A DNA stretch of 6,526 bases from Bacillota bacterium (GTDB lineage Bacteria; Bacillota; Clostridia; Peptostreptococcales; Anaerovoracaceae), in contig JAFZRG010000105.1 of the NCBI GenBank assembly GCA_017619985.1, positions 1 to 6,526 on the forward strand. The letters run 5' to 3'. This document shows positions 1 through 5,583 of this stretch, in pieces. The notes beneath the pieces were generated by a model that saw only the letters and a program-made list of their open reading frames with translations, was not told where the DNA came from and did not search any database. The stretch's first letter is position 1; every line of letters starts with the position of its first letter. The translations under genes were made by a program, and so were the position numbers.

Positions 1-58
1 GATGGATATCGTGTCTCCATGCGATCATTTCCTGTTCGAGACGTTTCTTATCGATCAT
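1..58 (-). CDS. M20-family amidohydrolase/peptidase, N-terminal fragment (runs off left edge)
   Basis: Only the first 19 codons are visible (MIDKKRLEQEMIAWRHDIH). The 'WRHDIH' string close to the N-terminus is how many M20 amidohydrolases (hippurate hydrolase, N-acyl-amino-acid deacylase type, usually W-R-[RH]-D-[FIL]-H-x-H-P-E) begin; the metal site lies outside the window. The start is supported by AAAGGAG (66-72, minus strand) 7 nt upstream. It begins 15 nt after the dpaL stop, so it is the next gene of a leftward operon. By context the enzyme could release an amino acid such as 2,3-diaminopropionate from an acylated form before the lyase acts; that is inference. It does not resemble the start of E. 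coli YgeY as I remember it. The family call rests on a short motif only. Confidence 0.6.
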   Translation of the reverse strand, partial: MIDKKRLEQEMIAWRHDIH

Positions 59-65
59 GTTGGCG

Positions 66-72
66 CTCCTTT
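66..72 (-). promoter_or_regulatory. Shine-Dalgarno of the M20 gene, next to the dpaL stop
   Basis: AAAGGAG on the minus strand sits 7 nt before the ATG at 58 and begins one base after the dpaL TAG stop (74-76). This close packing suggests that ribosomes ending on dpaL help initiation on the M20 gene. Confidence 0.75.
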
Positions 73-73
73 C

Positions 74-1225
74 CTATTCAATCGAGGGATACTTGCCGTC
101 CCAGACGATGTCGCGATAGTTCTTCTGATCCGTGTCGCCTTCGGTGGAGAAGCACAGGATGACGGAGTTTTCGTCGAGTCCGAGCTCTTCCTTGAAGGCT
201 GCGAGGTCTTTGGACTTGAGGAGGGTCACTGCGAAGCCCGCACTGGCGGCCCCGGATTCGCCCGAGATGACCTTGTCGTCGCCGGGCAGGGGGTTGCCGA
301 GCACGCGCATGCCCTTTGCCGCGACCCAGTCCGGCATGGAGACTGAATAATCCGCGTAGTCGCGGATCATCTCCCAGCCGATCGTGCAGGGTTCGCCGCA
401 CGCGAGGCCCGCCATGATGGTGGAGAGGGCGCCGCCCACGGGATGCAGCTTGCCGTCGTTGGCCTTGGACGTCTGATAGATGCAGTCCGCCGCGTCCGGC
501 TCGACGATGACGATCTTCGGCTTGTCCGCGCCGTAGTAGCTCGCCAGGAAGCCCGTGACCGCGCCGCTCATCGCGCCGACGCCCGCCTGCAGGAACACGT
601 GGGTCGGTTTGACCCCGCCCAGCTGCTGCGCCGCTTCGAGCGCCATCGTGGTGTAGCCCTGCATGATCCAGGTCGGATACTTCTCGTAGCCTTCCCAGGC
701 GGTGTCCTGTACCATGATCCAGCCGTACTTTTCGGCCTGCGAATTGGCGAAGCGCACCGCGTCGTCGTAGTTCATGTCGGTGATGGAAGCCTCCGCGCCG
801 GCCTTTTTGATGTTGTCGAGTCTTTCCTGCGCGCTGCCGTGGGGCATGTAGACGACGCTCTTGTGACCCTGCTTCGTGGCGGCCCAGGCGATGCCTCTGC
901 CGTGGTTGCCATCGGTCGCAGTGACGAAGGTGAGCTGGGAGTTATCGCCGGCAGCCTTGTGCTCTTCGACACACTTGCCGACGCAGTAAGTGCCGCCCAG
1001 CGCCTTGAAGGCGTTCAGGCCGAAGCGGTAGCTCTCGTCCTTGACGTAGAAGTCCTTAACGCCCAGCGCAGCCGCCAGGTTCGTCAGTTTGGCCAGAGGG
1101 GTCACGCAGTATTCGTCGAAGGTGCTGTGGAACGCCTTGGCCTTTTCCGCCTCCGCCTGTGAGAACTTCTCAGGGCTGGCGAGGGGGGCGTTGTGATGGA
1201 TCTTACAGTATTTGATCTCGCTCAT
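74..1225 (-). CDS. dpaL: 2,3-diaminopropionate ammonia-lyase
   Basis: The 383-residue product is a fold-type II PLP enzyme that converts 2,3-diaminopropionate to pyruvate and two ammonia in the cytoplasm; it corresponds to E. coli YgeX. Visible signatures are KDESYRFGLNAFKALGG around the PLP lysine K74, TATDGNHGRG (102-111) with D105, VQDTAWEGYEKYPTWIMQGY (172-191) with D174, QAGVGAMSGAV (213-223), IMAGLACGEP (270-279) and SGESGA (321-326). K74, D105 and D174 correspond to the lysine and two catalytic aspartates known in E. coli. The length is close to the family norm (about 400). The frame stays open to an ATG at 1291, but that codon lies inside the operator and lacks a ribosome site. The ATG at 1225 has AAGGAG 6 nt upstream and is preferred. 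The gene is followed closely by an M20 hydrolase and is divergent from a GntR regulator. Confidence 0.95.
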   Translation of the reverse strand: MSEIKYCKIHHNAPLASPEKFSQAEAEKAKAFHSTFDEYCVTPLAKLTNLAAALGVKDFYVKDESYRFGLNAFKALGGTYCVGKCVEEHKAAGDNSQLTFVTATDGNHGRGIAWAATKQGHKSVVYMPHGSAQERLDNIKKAGAEASITDMNYDDAVRFANSQAEKYGWIMVQDTAWEGYEKYPTWIMQGYTTMALEAAQQLGGVKPTHVFLQAGVGAMSGAVTGFLASYYGADKPKIVIVEPDAADCIYQTSKANDGKLHPVGGALSTIMAGLACGEPCTIGWEMIRDYADYSVSMPDWVAAKGMRVLGNPLPGDDKVISGESGAASAGFAVTLLKSKDLAAFKEELGLDENSVILCFSTEGDTDQKNYRDIVWDGKYPSIE

Positions 1226-1231
1226 AGAAAT

Positions 1232-1237
1232 CTCCTT
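1232..1237 (-). promoter_or_regulatory. Shine-Dalgarno fixing the dpaL start
   Basis: AAGGAG on the minus strand lies 6 nt before the ATG at 1225. It decides between this start and the longer frame from 1291, which has no such site and falls in the palindrome. Confidence 0.85.
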
Positions 1238-1275
1238 TGTTCGGATGACAGGGGATAATTGATGGGTTGCTTTCT

Positions 1276-1292
1276 GTGCGATATATTGCATA
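1276..1292 (-). promoter_or_regulatory. Operator O1 at dpaL, probable GntR/FCD binding site
   Basis: Minus-strand TATGCAATATATCGCAC contains a 14-bp near-palindrome (TGCAATATATCGCA, one mismatched arm position). It starts within a few bases of the expected dpaL transcription start (about 1296), so a bound repressor would block initiation or early elongation. The same 17-bp string with one change recurs as O2 at 1389-1405. A further ATTGC half-site lies at 1292-1296. Assignment to the adjacent GntR protein is inference from position and symmetry. Confidence 0.75.
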
Positions 1293-1302
1293 TTGCTTCT
1301 TC

Positions 1303-1332
1303 ACTATAACAAGCGGATTTCCGCACTGTCAA
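1303..1332 (-). promoter_or_regulatory. Sigma-70 promoter of dpaL
   Basis: On the minus strand a perfect TTGACA -35 (1327-1332) is followed by an 18-bp spacer and a TATAGT -10 (1303-1308), which places the start point near 1296. The spacer contains an inverted repeat, GCGGA-TT-TCCGC (1313-1324 on the plus strand), which might be incidental or a second regulator site. Confidence 0.8.
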
Positions 1333-1388
1333 GCCTCTTCGGGCGCGTTCGGCAAAAATATCGTGCAAAAATCGCGAAATATACTCTG

Positions 1389-1405
1389 TATGCAATATAT
1401 TGCAC
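1389..1405 (+). promoter_or_regulatory. Operator O2 at gntR, probable autoregulatory site
   Basis: TATGCAATATATTGCAC includes a perfect 14-bp palindrome TGCAATATATTGCA (1391-1404). It matches O1 at 16 of 17 positions when each is read in the direction of its own gene. It sits just upstream of the proposed -35 of gntR, and its centre is about 114 bp from that of O1. The distance is near a whole number of helical turns, so joint binding or looping is possible. Confidence 0.75.
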
Positions 1406-1406
1406 T

Positions 1407-1435
1407 TTTCAACGGCGTCACCCCCGTGCTATAAT
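1407..1435 (+). promoter_or_regulatory. Promoter of gntR-mnmE (extended -10)
   Basis: TGCTATAAT (1427-1435) is an extended -10 with a consensus TATAAT at 1430-1435. The best-placed -35 is TTTCAA (1407-1412, 17-bp spacer), which is weak, as is common with extended -10 elements. The predicted start near 1442 gives a leader of about 40 nt. An alternative -10, TATACT at 1380-1385, has no convincing -35 and would place O2 over its start point. Confidence 0.65.
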
Positions 1436-1483
1436 CAGGGCGGACCCCCGGAGGGTCACGGAAAGAGGAAAGGAAACGAACCC

Positions 1484-2158
1484 ATGCCCATCCCGACCAG
1501 AGAAAAAAGCGAGAGCCGCCTGACGGCGAAAGCCCTCGTGTTCAAGACGCTGCGCGAGTGGATCATCGACGGCACCCTGCAGCCGGGCGAGCAGATCTAC
1601 GACCAGGAGATCGCGAAATACTTCTCCGTCAGCCGCACGCCCGTGCGCGAAGCCATGCAGCTGCTGGCCGACCAGAAGCTGATCGAGATCCAGCCCGGCA
1701 AGGAGAGCCGCGTGGCCGGCTTCGACTACAGCGAGATCGAAAAGTCCTACGTGATGCTGGCCGTGCTGCATTCGCTGGCGCTCAAGTTCTCCTGGGACAC
1801 GCTCACCGAGGGCGACCTCAAGGAGATGGAAGAGTGCAACGAGGCCCTGAAGAACCGCCGCAACTCCGCGGACCTGCACAAGGCACAGACGCTCGACACG
1901 CAGTTCCACGACGTCGTCGTACGCAGGGCCGGCAACGACTTCCTGGCGAACTTCTGCGACGTGCTCCACACGCAGACCATGCGCATCGAGAATCTGTACT
2001 TCGCGGAACAGGACAACTACGAGGAGTCCTGGCAGACGCACGAGAAGATCCTCGAAGCCATCCGCGCGCGCGACCTCAAGACGGCCCAGAAAGCCATGCA
2101 GGAGAACTGGATGAAGACCATCGAGCTGGTCCGCAGACTGAAGGAGGACGCGCGATGA
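1484..2158 (+). CDS. GntR-family transcriptional regulator, FCD subfamily
   Basis: The 224-residue product has an N-terminal winged helix-turn-helix (about 12-78), with the GntR signature L-R-x-x-I-I-D-G-T-L-x-P-G-E (23-36), the recognition region SVSRTPVREAMQLL (48-61) and the wing LIEIQPGKESRVAGF (66-80). An all-helical FCD ligand-binding domain follows (about 83-215). FCD domains usually bind a metal and a carboxylate ligand through Asp/His residues: D138, H142 and H186 fit this pattern, but the position where a third His is expected near the end reads N208. The ATG at 1484 is chosen because purine-rich GAAAGGAAA (1468-1476) precedes it and a longer frame from 1400 would start upstream of the promoter -10. 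The gene is divergent from dpaL and flanked by paired palindromes, so it probably represses dpaL and itself. The natural ligand cannot be read from sequence; a diaminopropionate-pathway compound is a guess. Confidence 0.93.
   Translation: MPIPTREKSESRLTAKALVFKTLREWIIDGTLQPGEQIYDQEIAKYFSVSRTPVREAMQLLADQKLIEIQPGKESRVAGFDYSEIEKSYVMLAVLHSLALKFSWDTLTEGDLKEMEECNEALKNRRNSADLHKAQTLDTQFHDVVVRRAGNDFLANFCDVLHTQTMRIENLYFAEQDNYEESWQTHEKILEAIRARDLKTAQKAMQENWMKTIELVRRLKEDAR
2142..2147 (+). promoter_or_regulatory. Shine-Dalgarno of mnmE inside the end of gntR
   Basis: AGGAGG within AAGGAGG (2141-2147) lies 7 nt before the mnmE ATG and is still inside the gntR coding sequence. With the ATGA overlap it implies translational coupling and fixes the mnmE start at 2155. 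Confidence 0.85.
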
Positions 2159-3576
2159 AGACCGCAGAACGCACCATCGCCGCCATCTCCACGGCCTACG
2201 GCGAGAGCGGCATCGGCATCGTCCGCATGAGCGGCCCGCTGGCGAAAGAGATCGTCTCGAGGATATTTGTCCCTTACCGGCGCAAAAACGCCCCGCAAAA
2301 TCAAAAACAGACCCCTTCCGGAGCCTTTGTTTTCCGTGACAGGACCATGCACTACGGCCATATCGCTGACCCGAAGACGGGCGAGACCGTCGACGAAGTT
2401 CTGTGCGTCTATATGAAGGCACCGCACACCTACACCGGCGAGGATCTCGTCGAGATCCAGTGCCACGGCAGCATGGTCTCGCTTCGCCGCATCCTGGCGA
2501 TCTGCCTCGAAAACGGCGCCGAACCGGCGGAGCGCGGCGAGTTCACGAAGCTGGCTTTCCTGAACGGACGCATCGACCTGGCCCAGGCGGAAGCCGTCAT
2601 CGACGTGATCCGCGCGAAGACAGGCAAGAGCCTCGAGACCGCTGTCTCGCAGATGGAAGGTAAGCTGTCCGAAAAGGTGAGGGCGGTGCGGAAAGGTCTG
2701 CTCGATCTTCTCGTGCTGCTGACGGTCAACATGGACTACCCGGACGAGGATATCGAGGAAGCGACGTACGCGAAGATCCTGGAAGGCATCCGGGGCGCGG
2801 AAAGCGGCATCGAATCGCTGCTGTCGAACGCGGACGAGGGCAAGATCATCCGCGAAGGACTGTCCGTCGCCATTGTCGGCAAGCCCAACGTCGGCAAGTC
2901 CTCGCTCATGAACCTCTTCCTCGGCGAACACCGCAGCATCGTCACGGAGATCCCGGGCACGACGCGCGACACGATCGAGGAGCAGATCTCCCTGCGCGGC
3001 ATCCCGCTCCGCCTGACCGACACCGCTGGCATCCGCGAAACGGCTGACGTGGTCGAGGCGCTGGGCGTCGACCGCAGCAGAGACGCGTTCAACAGGGCAG
3101 ACCTCATCCTGCTGCTTTTGGACAGCAGCCGGGATCTTTCCGAAGACGATCTGTCGCTGATGGAGGCCGCGGAAGGGCGTCCGTGCATCGCGGTGCTCAA
3201 CAAGACCGACCTGCCTGCCCGGGTCACGGAGGAAGACGTCCGCAGCCGCCTGAAGACCGCGCAGGTCATCAGCACGTCGCTGCTGAACGACGAAGGCACG
3301 GAAGTCCTGAAAGACGCGATGGAAGCCCTCATCACCGGCGGCAAAGTGCGCCGCGAGGAAGACATCCTCGTCTCGAACAGCCGCCACATCCGGCTGCTGC
3401 AGCAGGCCCTGTCCGAGCTTCGCGAAGCCGAATCGATGACCAAAAGAAGCGAAGCCATCGACTTCATCGAGGTCAACGTGAACGCCGCGTTCGGGTACCT
3501 GGGCGAGATCACCGGCGACACCGCCTCCGGCGAGATCATCGACGCCGTGTTCGAGCGGTTCTGCCTGGGGAAGTAG
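2155..3576 (+). CDS. mnmE: tRNA uridine-5-carboxymethylaminomethyl(34) synthesis GTPase MnmE
   Basis: The 473-residue protein acts with MnmG to place a (carboxymethyl)aminomethyl group on wobble U34 of several tRNAs, using GTP hydrolysis and a folate-derived one-carbon unit. The N-terminal folate-binding domain opens with TIAAISTAYGESGIGIVRMSG (7-27). A helical domain follows and surrounds the inserted G domain: P-loop GKPNVGKSS (242-250), GTTRD (268-272), DTAGIRE (289-295, with the glutamate used in catalysis by MnmE at E295) and NKTD (349-352). The C-terminus is FCLGK, the family's hallmark ending with the functional cysteine (C470). The length is slightly above the usual 450-460 because of an extra segment at about 41-63. 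The start overlaps the gntR stop (ATGA). It is not next to mnmG, jag or yidC, the common arrangement near the origin in many Firmicutes. Confidence 0.97.
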   Translation: MKTAERTIAAISTAYGESGIGIVRMSGPLAKEIVSRIFVPYRRKNAPQNQKQTPSGAFVFRDRTMHYGHIADPKTGETVDEVLCVYMKAPHTYTGEDLVEIQCHGSMVSLRRILAICLENGAEPAERGEFTKLAFLNGRIDLAQAEAVIDVIRAKTGKSLETAVSQMEGKLSEKVRAVRKGLLDLLVLLTVNMDYPDEDIEEATYAKILEGIRGAESGIESLLSNADEGKIIREGLSVAIVGKPNVGKSSLMNLFLGEHRSIVTEIPGTTRDTIEEQISLRGIPLRLTDTAGIRETADVVEALGVDRSRDAFNRADLILLLLDSSRDLSEDDLSLMEAAEGRPCIAVLNKTDLPARVTEEDVRSRLKTAQVISTSLLNDEGTEVLKDAMEALITGGKVRREEDILVSNSRHIRLLQQALSELREAESMTKRSEAIDFIEVNVNAAFGYLGEITGDTASGEIIDAVFERFCLGK

Positions 3577-3588
3577 GGGGAAAAGCAT

Positions 3589-4137
3589 ATGGAAGATAAA
3601 AAGAAGTTCAGCTTCTGGAATTACGTCGTCTGGTTCACTTTCTACTCCGTCATCGGATGGTGCTACGAGGTGTTCCTGGAGGTCGTGGTCTACAAATGGG
3701 GCTTCACGAACCGCGGCGTGCTGTTCGGGCCATACACTCCGGTCTACGGTTTCGGCGCGCTGGCGTTCCTGCTGCTGGTCTACCCGCTCATCCGCGGAAA
3801 GAAGACGGGCAAAAGGCTCGCATTGCTGCCTGTCGTGTTCGCGCTGTGCATGCTGATCGCGACGGCAATCGAACTGGGCACGTCCTACATCCTGGAGGCG
3901 GTCACCGGCAGCTGGCCCTGGCAGACCTACGCGGACTACGCCATCAACTTCCAGGCCCGGATCGCGCTGTCGCCCTCCATCCGCTTCGGCCTCGGCGGCG
4001 TGCTGTTCCTGTACGTGCTGCAGCCGCTCTTCGAGAAGATCTGCGAAAAGCTCGGCGAAAAGCGCGTCCGCACGCTCGCGATCGCCTTCCTCGTGATGTT
4101 CGCGGTCGACTGCGTCTACACATTCGCCCTGAAATGA
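3589..4137 (+). CDS. CmpB-like polytopic membrane protein (putative ABC-transporter type IV family, PF06541)
   Basis: The 182-residue product has about five hydrophobic segments (roughly 9-30, 51-68, 77-97, 131-148 and 160-180) and no cleavable signal. Family-like blocks are IGWCYEV (22-28), the loop NRGVLFGPYTPVYGFG (41-56), and the segment from LEAVTGSWPWQTY through FQARIALSPSIRFGLGG (about 102-137). In this family the latter block resembles 'G...WDYS..p.N..GRI.l..s..WG..g'. Despite the family name, no ATPase partner is present here and its biochemical function is unknown. The gene follows mnmE after 12 nt with a modest GGGGGA ribosome site, so it is probably in the same transcript. Its TGA stop is the first three bases of a repeat element (4135-4163). 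Confidence 0.85.
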   Translation: MEDKKKFSFWNYVVWFTFYSVIGWCYEVFLEVVVYKWGFTNRGVLFGPYTPVYGFGALAFLLLVYPLIRGKKTGKRLALLPVVFALCMLIATAIELGTSYILEAVTGSWPWQTYADYAINFQARIALSPSIRFGLGGVLFLYVLQPLFEKICEKLGEKRVRTLAIAFLVMFAVDCVYTFALK

Positions 4138-4163
4138 CACACGGGGACAGGTACACTGTGACA
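4135..4163 (+). repeat. REP-like imperfect palindrome, copy A
   Basis: The element begins TGACACACGGGGACAGG and ends CACTGTGACA. The ends pair imperfectly: CACA (4138-4141) with TGTG (4157-4160), then an A/A mismatch, then ATG (4134-4136) with CAT (4162-4164). A related element, beginning TGACACACAGGGACGG, is found on the minus strand at 6391-6418. From memory, 'GTGACACRGGGGAC...' palindromes are common intergenic repeats in Clostridia and related Firmicutes and are thought to be mobilised by REP-associated tyrosine transposases. No transposase is in this window. The TGA of the upstream gene lies within the element. Confidence 0.65.
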
Positions 4164-4174
4164 TGGATCGAGAA

Positions 4175-4181
4175 AGAAGGA
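4175..4181 (+). promoter_or_regulatory. Shine-Dalgarno fixing the TIR gene start
   Basis: AGAAGGA lies 5 nt before the ATG at 4187. The alternative in-frame ATG at 4163 falls at the end of the repeat element and has no ribosome site, so the 461-residue form is preferred. Confidence 0.8.
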
Positions 4182-4186
4182 ACACA

Positions 4187-5572
4187 ATGACCCGGTACAT
4201 CTTCATCAGCTATTCCCATCTGGATCAGCGGACCGTCAGCGGCATCGCGGACCGGCTCGAACGTGGCGGTTACAGCGTCTGGTATGACCGCGACATACAG
4301 CCCGGTTCGCTGTGGGACGAAATGATCAAAAGCAAGTTGAGAGACGCGGCTGTCGTTCTCATGTTCATCTCCGAGAATTTCGTCAAGTCGGCGTACTGCC
4401 GCCTGGAACTGCAGCTCGCGCTGGAGCAGAAGAAAAACATCCTGCCGGTCTATCTCGACCGGGCCAGATTCGAAGACGGTCTCCAGGAACAGATCGACCG
4501 CATCCAGAACATCTCTCTGATGCCTGCATCTTTGGATGAGTGCCTGCAGCGGCTGCAGAAGCACGACGCGATACAGAAATGCCTGGGCAAATTCCATTCC
4601 ACCCGCCCCGGCCCAGAAAGAACATATTATCCGCACGGTGCGGCGATCGATACCGTCACGTTCAATTCCGTGAAAGATCACCCGGTATACGGCGATGAAC
4701 GGCGCTTTCTGCGCGTAAAACTGCCGGGAAGCGAGTCGTTCGAACCGGCGGCTTCCGTCAAGCTGAGACCCGGGCAGGTCTACGAATTCGAACTGCTGAT
4801 CCACAACAACGCTGCGGCGACGGAAAACGGCACCGCGAAGAGCGCGCGCATCGCGGTCCACCTGCCGGAATACGTCCGTCCGAGCAGGATGAGCGAGATC
4901 CTGGCGGTGTTATCGTCCGTCAACGCCTCCCCGCCGCAGATCTGGAGCGGGATCGAGCTCCACTGCGAAAAGACGCTCTTTCTCACATTCGTCAACGCCT
5001 CCGCCGTGTATCATTGCGGCGGCGCCTGTGACGGTCAGAAACTGAGCACATCCTTTATCGAGACGGATCACGGGTTCTACGTGGGACTGGACCGGTTCGA
5101 CGGAACCGTCCCGGCCGGCGCGCTCTGCCGGGTCACGTTCCAGGTGCGGGCGACCGAGGAAAGCGGCGAGATCGGATACACCAAGAAGATCCTGAAGAAG
5201 AACGGCCTGCCTGATGGCCACGTGCGTCTCGGTGAAGTCTTTACCGTGCGGACGGAATTCCGCAATCTCGGGACGTTCGATTACCGGAACGTGGGCTTTT
5301 GGGACATGTTCCCCGAAGGAATGGAACTGATCCCGGGCACGACCGTTCTGAGAAACGGCCGGCACCCGGACGGCCTGAAAATGGAGGATACCATTCACGA
5401 CGGCACCGGTTTCAAAACCGGCACTTACGGTCCGCACGCAAACGCCATCATCACCTATCAGGCGAGATTCACCTCCGGCAGCGGCAGACAGCGGGTCGGA
5501 GGCAGCATCGCCCACGAGACCGGCATGTCGAACTTCTGGCTGCCTGTGATCGTAGAGCCTGACGAGGAATAA
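4187..5572 (+). CDS. TIR-domain protein fused to surface-protein-like beta modules (DUF11-like C-terminus)
   Basis: The 461-residue product has three parts. Residues 1-125 form a TIR domain: YIFISYSHLD (4-13), GYSVWYDRDIQPGSLWDEMI (28-47), VVLMFISENFVKSAYCRLEL (56-75), and NILPVYLD (84-91). E74 in SAYCRLEL is at the position of the catalytic glutamate of NAD-cleaving bacterial and SARM1 TIRs. Residues about 147-322 form a beta-rich module with DTVTFNS (155-161), YGDERRF (168-174), VYEFELLIHNN (198-208) and GLDRFDGTVPAG (300-311). Related strings (FNSI..NP..GDERNF, YVHNN) occur, as I recall, in exported proteins of several bacteria. Residues about 345-430 resemble a DUF11 repeat: GEVFTVRTEFRNLGT (349-363), NVGFWDMFPEGMELIPGT (368-385), and YGPHANAIITYQARF (414-428). 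No signal peptide or membrane helix is visible, so the protein looks cytoplasmic. Known TIR effectors cleave NAD or make cyclic ADP-ribose signals, often in phage defence, but a scaffold role is also possible. A methyltransferase gene follows after 11 nt. Confidence 0.85.
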   Translation: MTRYIFISYSHLDQRTVSGIADRLERGGYSVWYDRDIQPGSLWDEMIKSKLRDAAVVLMFISENFVKSAYCRLELQLALEQKKNILPVYLDRARFEDGLQEQIDRIQNISLMPASLDECLQRLQKHDAIQKCLGKFHSTRPGPERTYYPHGAAIDTVTFNSVKDHPVYGDERRFLRVKLPGSESFEPAASVKLRPGQVYEFELLIHNNAAATENGTAKSARIAVHLPEYVRPSRMSEILAVLSSVNASPPQIWSGIELHCEKTLFLTFVNASAVYHCGGACDGQKLSTSFIETDHGFYVGLDRFDGTVPAGALCRVTFQVRATEESGEIGYTKKILKKNGLPDGHVRLGEVFTVRTEFRNLGTFDYRNVGFWDMFPEGMELIPGTTVLRNGRHPDGLKMEDTIHDGTGFKTGTYGPHANAIITYQARFTSGSGRQRVGGSIAHETGMSNFWLPVIVEPDEE

Positions 5573-5583
5573 AAAGAACTGCT

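Noticed and set aside
1226..1291. N-terminal extension of dpaL to the ATG at 1291
   Set aside because: The codon lies in the operator, within a few bases of the predicted start point, with no ribosome site, while the ATG at 1225 has a strong one and gives the family's usual N-terminus.
1443..1457. GACCC/GGGTC hairpin at the start of the gntR leader
   Set aside because: A five-pair stem with a five-base loop is too small to call a riboswitch or attenuator, and no U tract follows.
1293..1523. Small plus-strand open frame across the divergent control region
   Set aside because: It begins on top of the dpaL promoter, overlaps the start of gntR in another frame, and has no plausible ribosome site or recognisable product.
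4138..4186. Separate promoter for the TIR gene
   Set aside because: TACACT at 4152-4157 is -10-like but is part of the repeat and has no -35 partner, so it is not supported by sequence alone.
2017..4206. A very long open frame on the minus strand opposite mnmE and the CmpB-like gene
   Set aside because: It is antisense to two clearly recognisable genes and has no recognisable domain; it is an effect of GC-rich codon use on the opposite strand.
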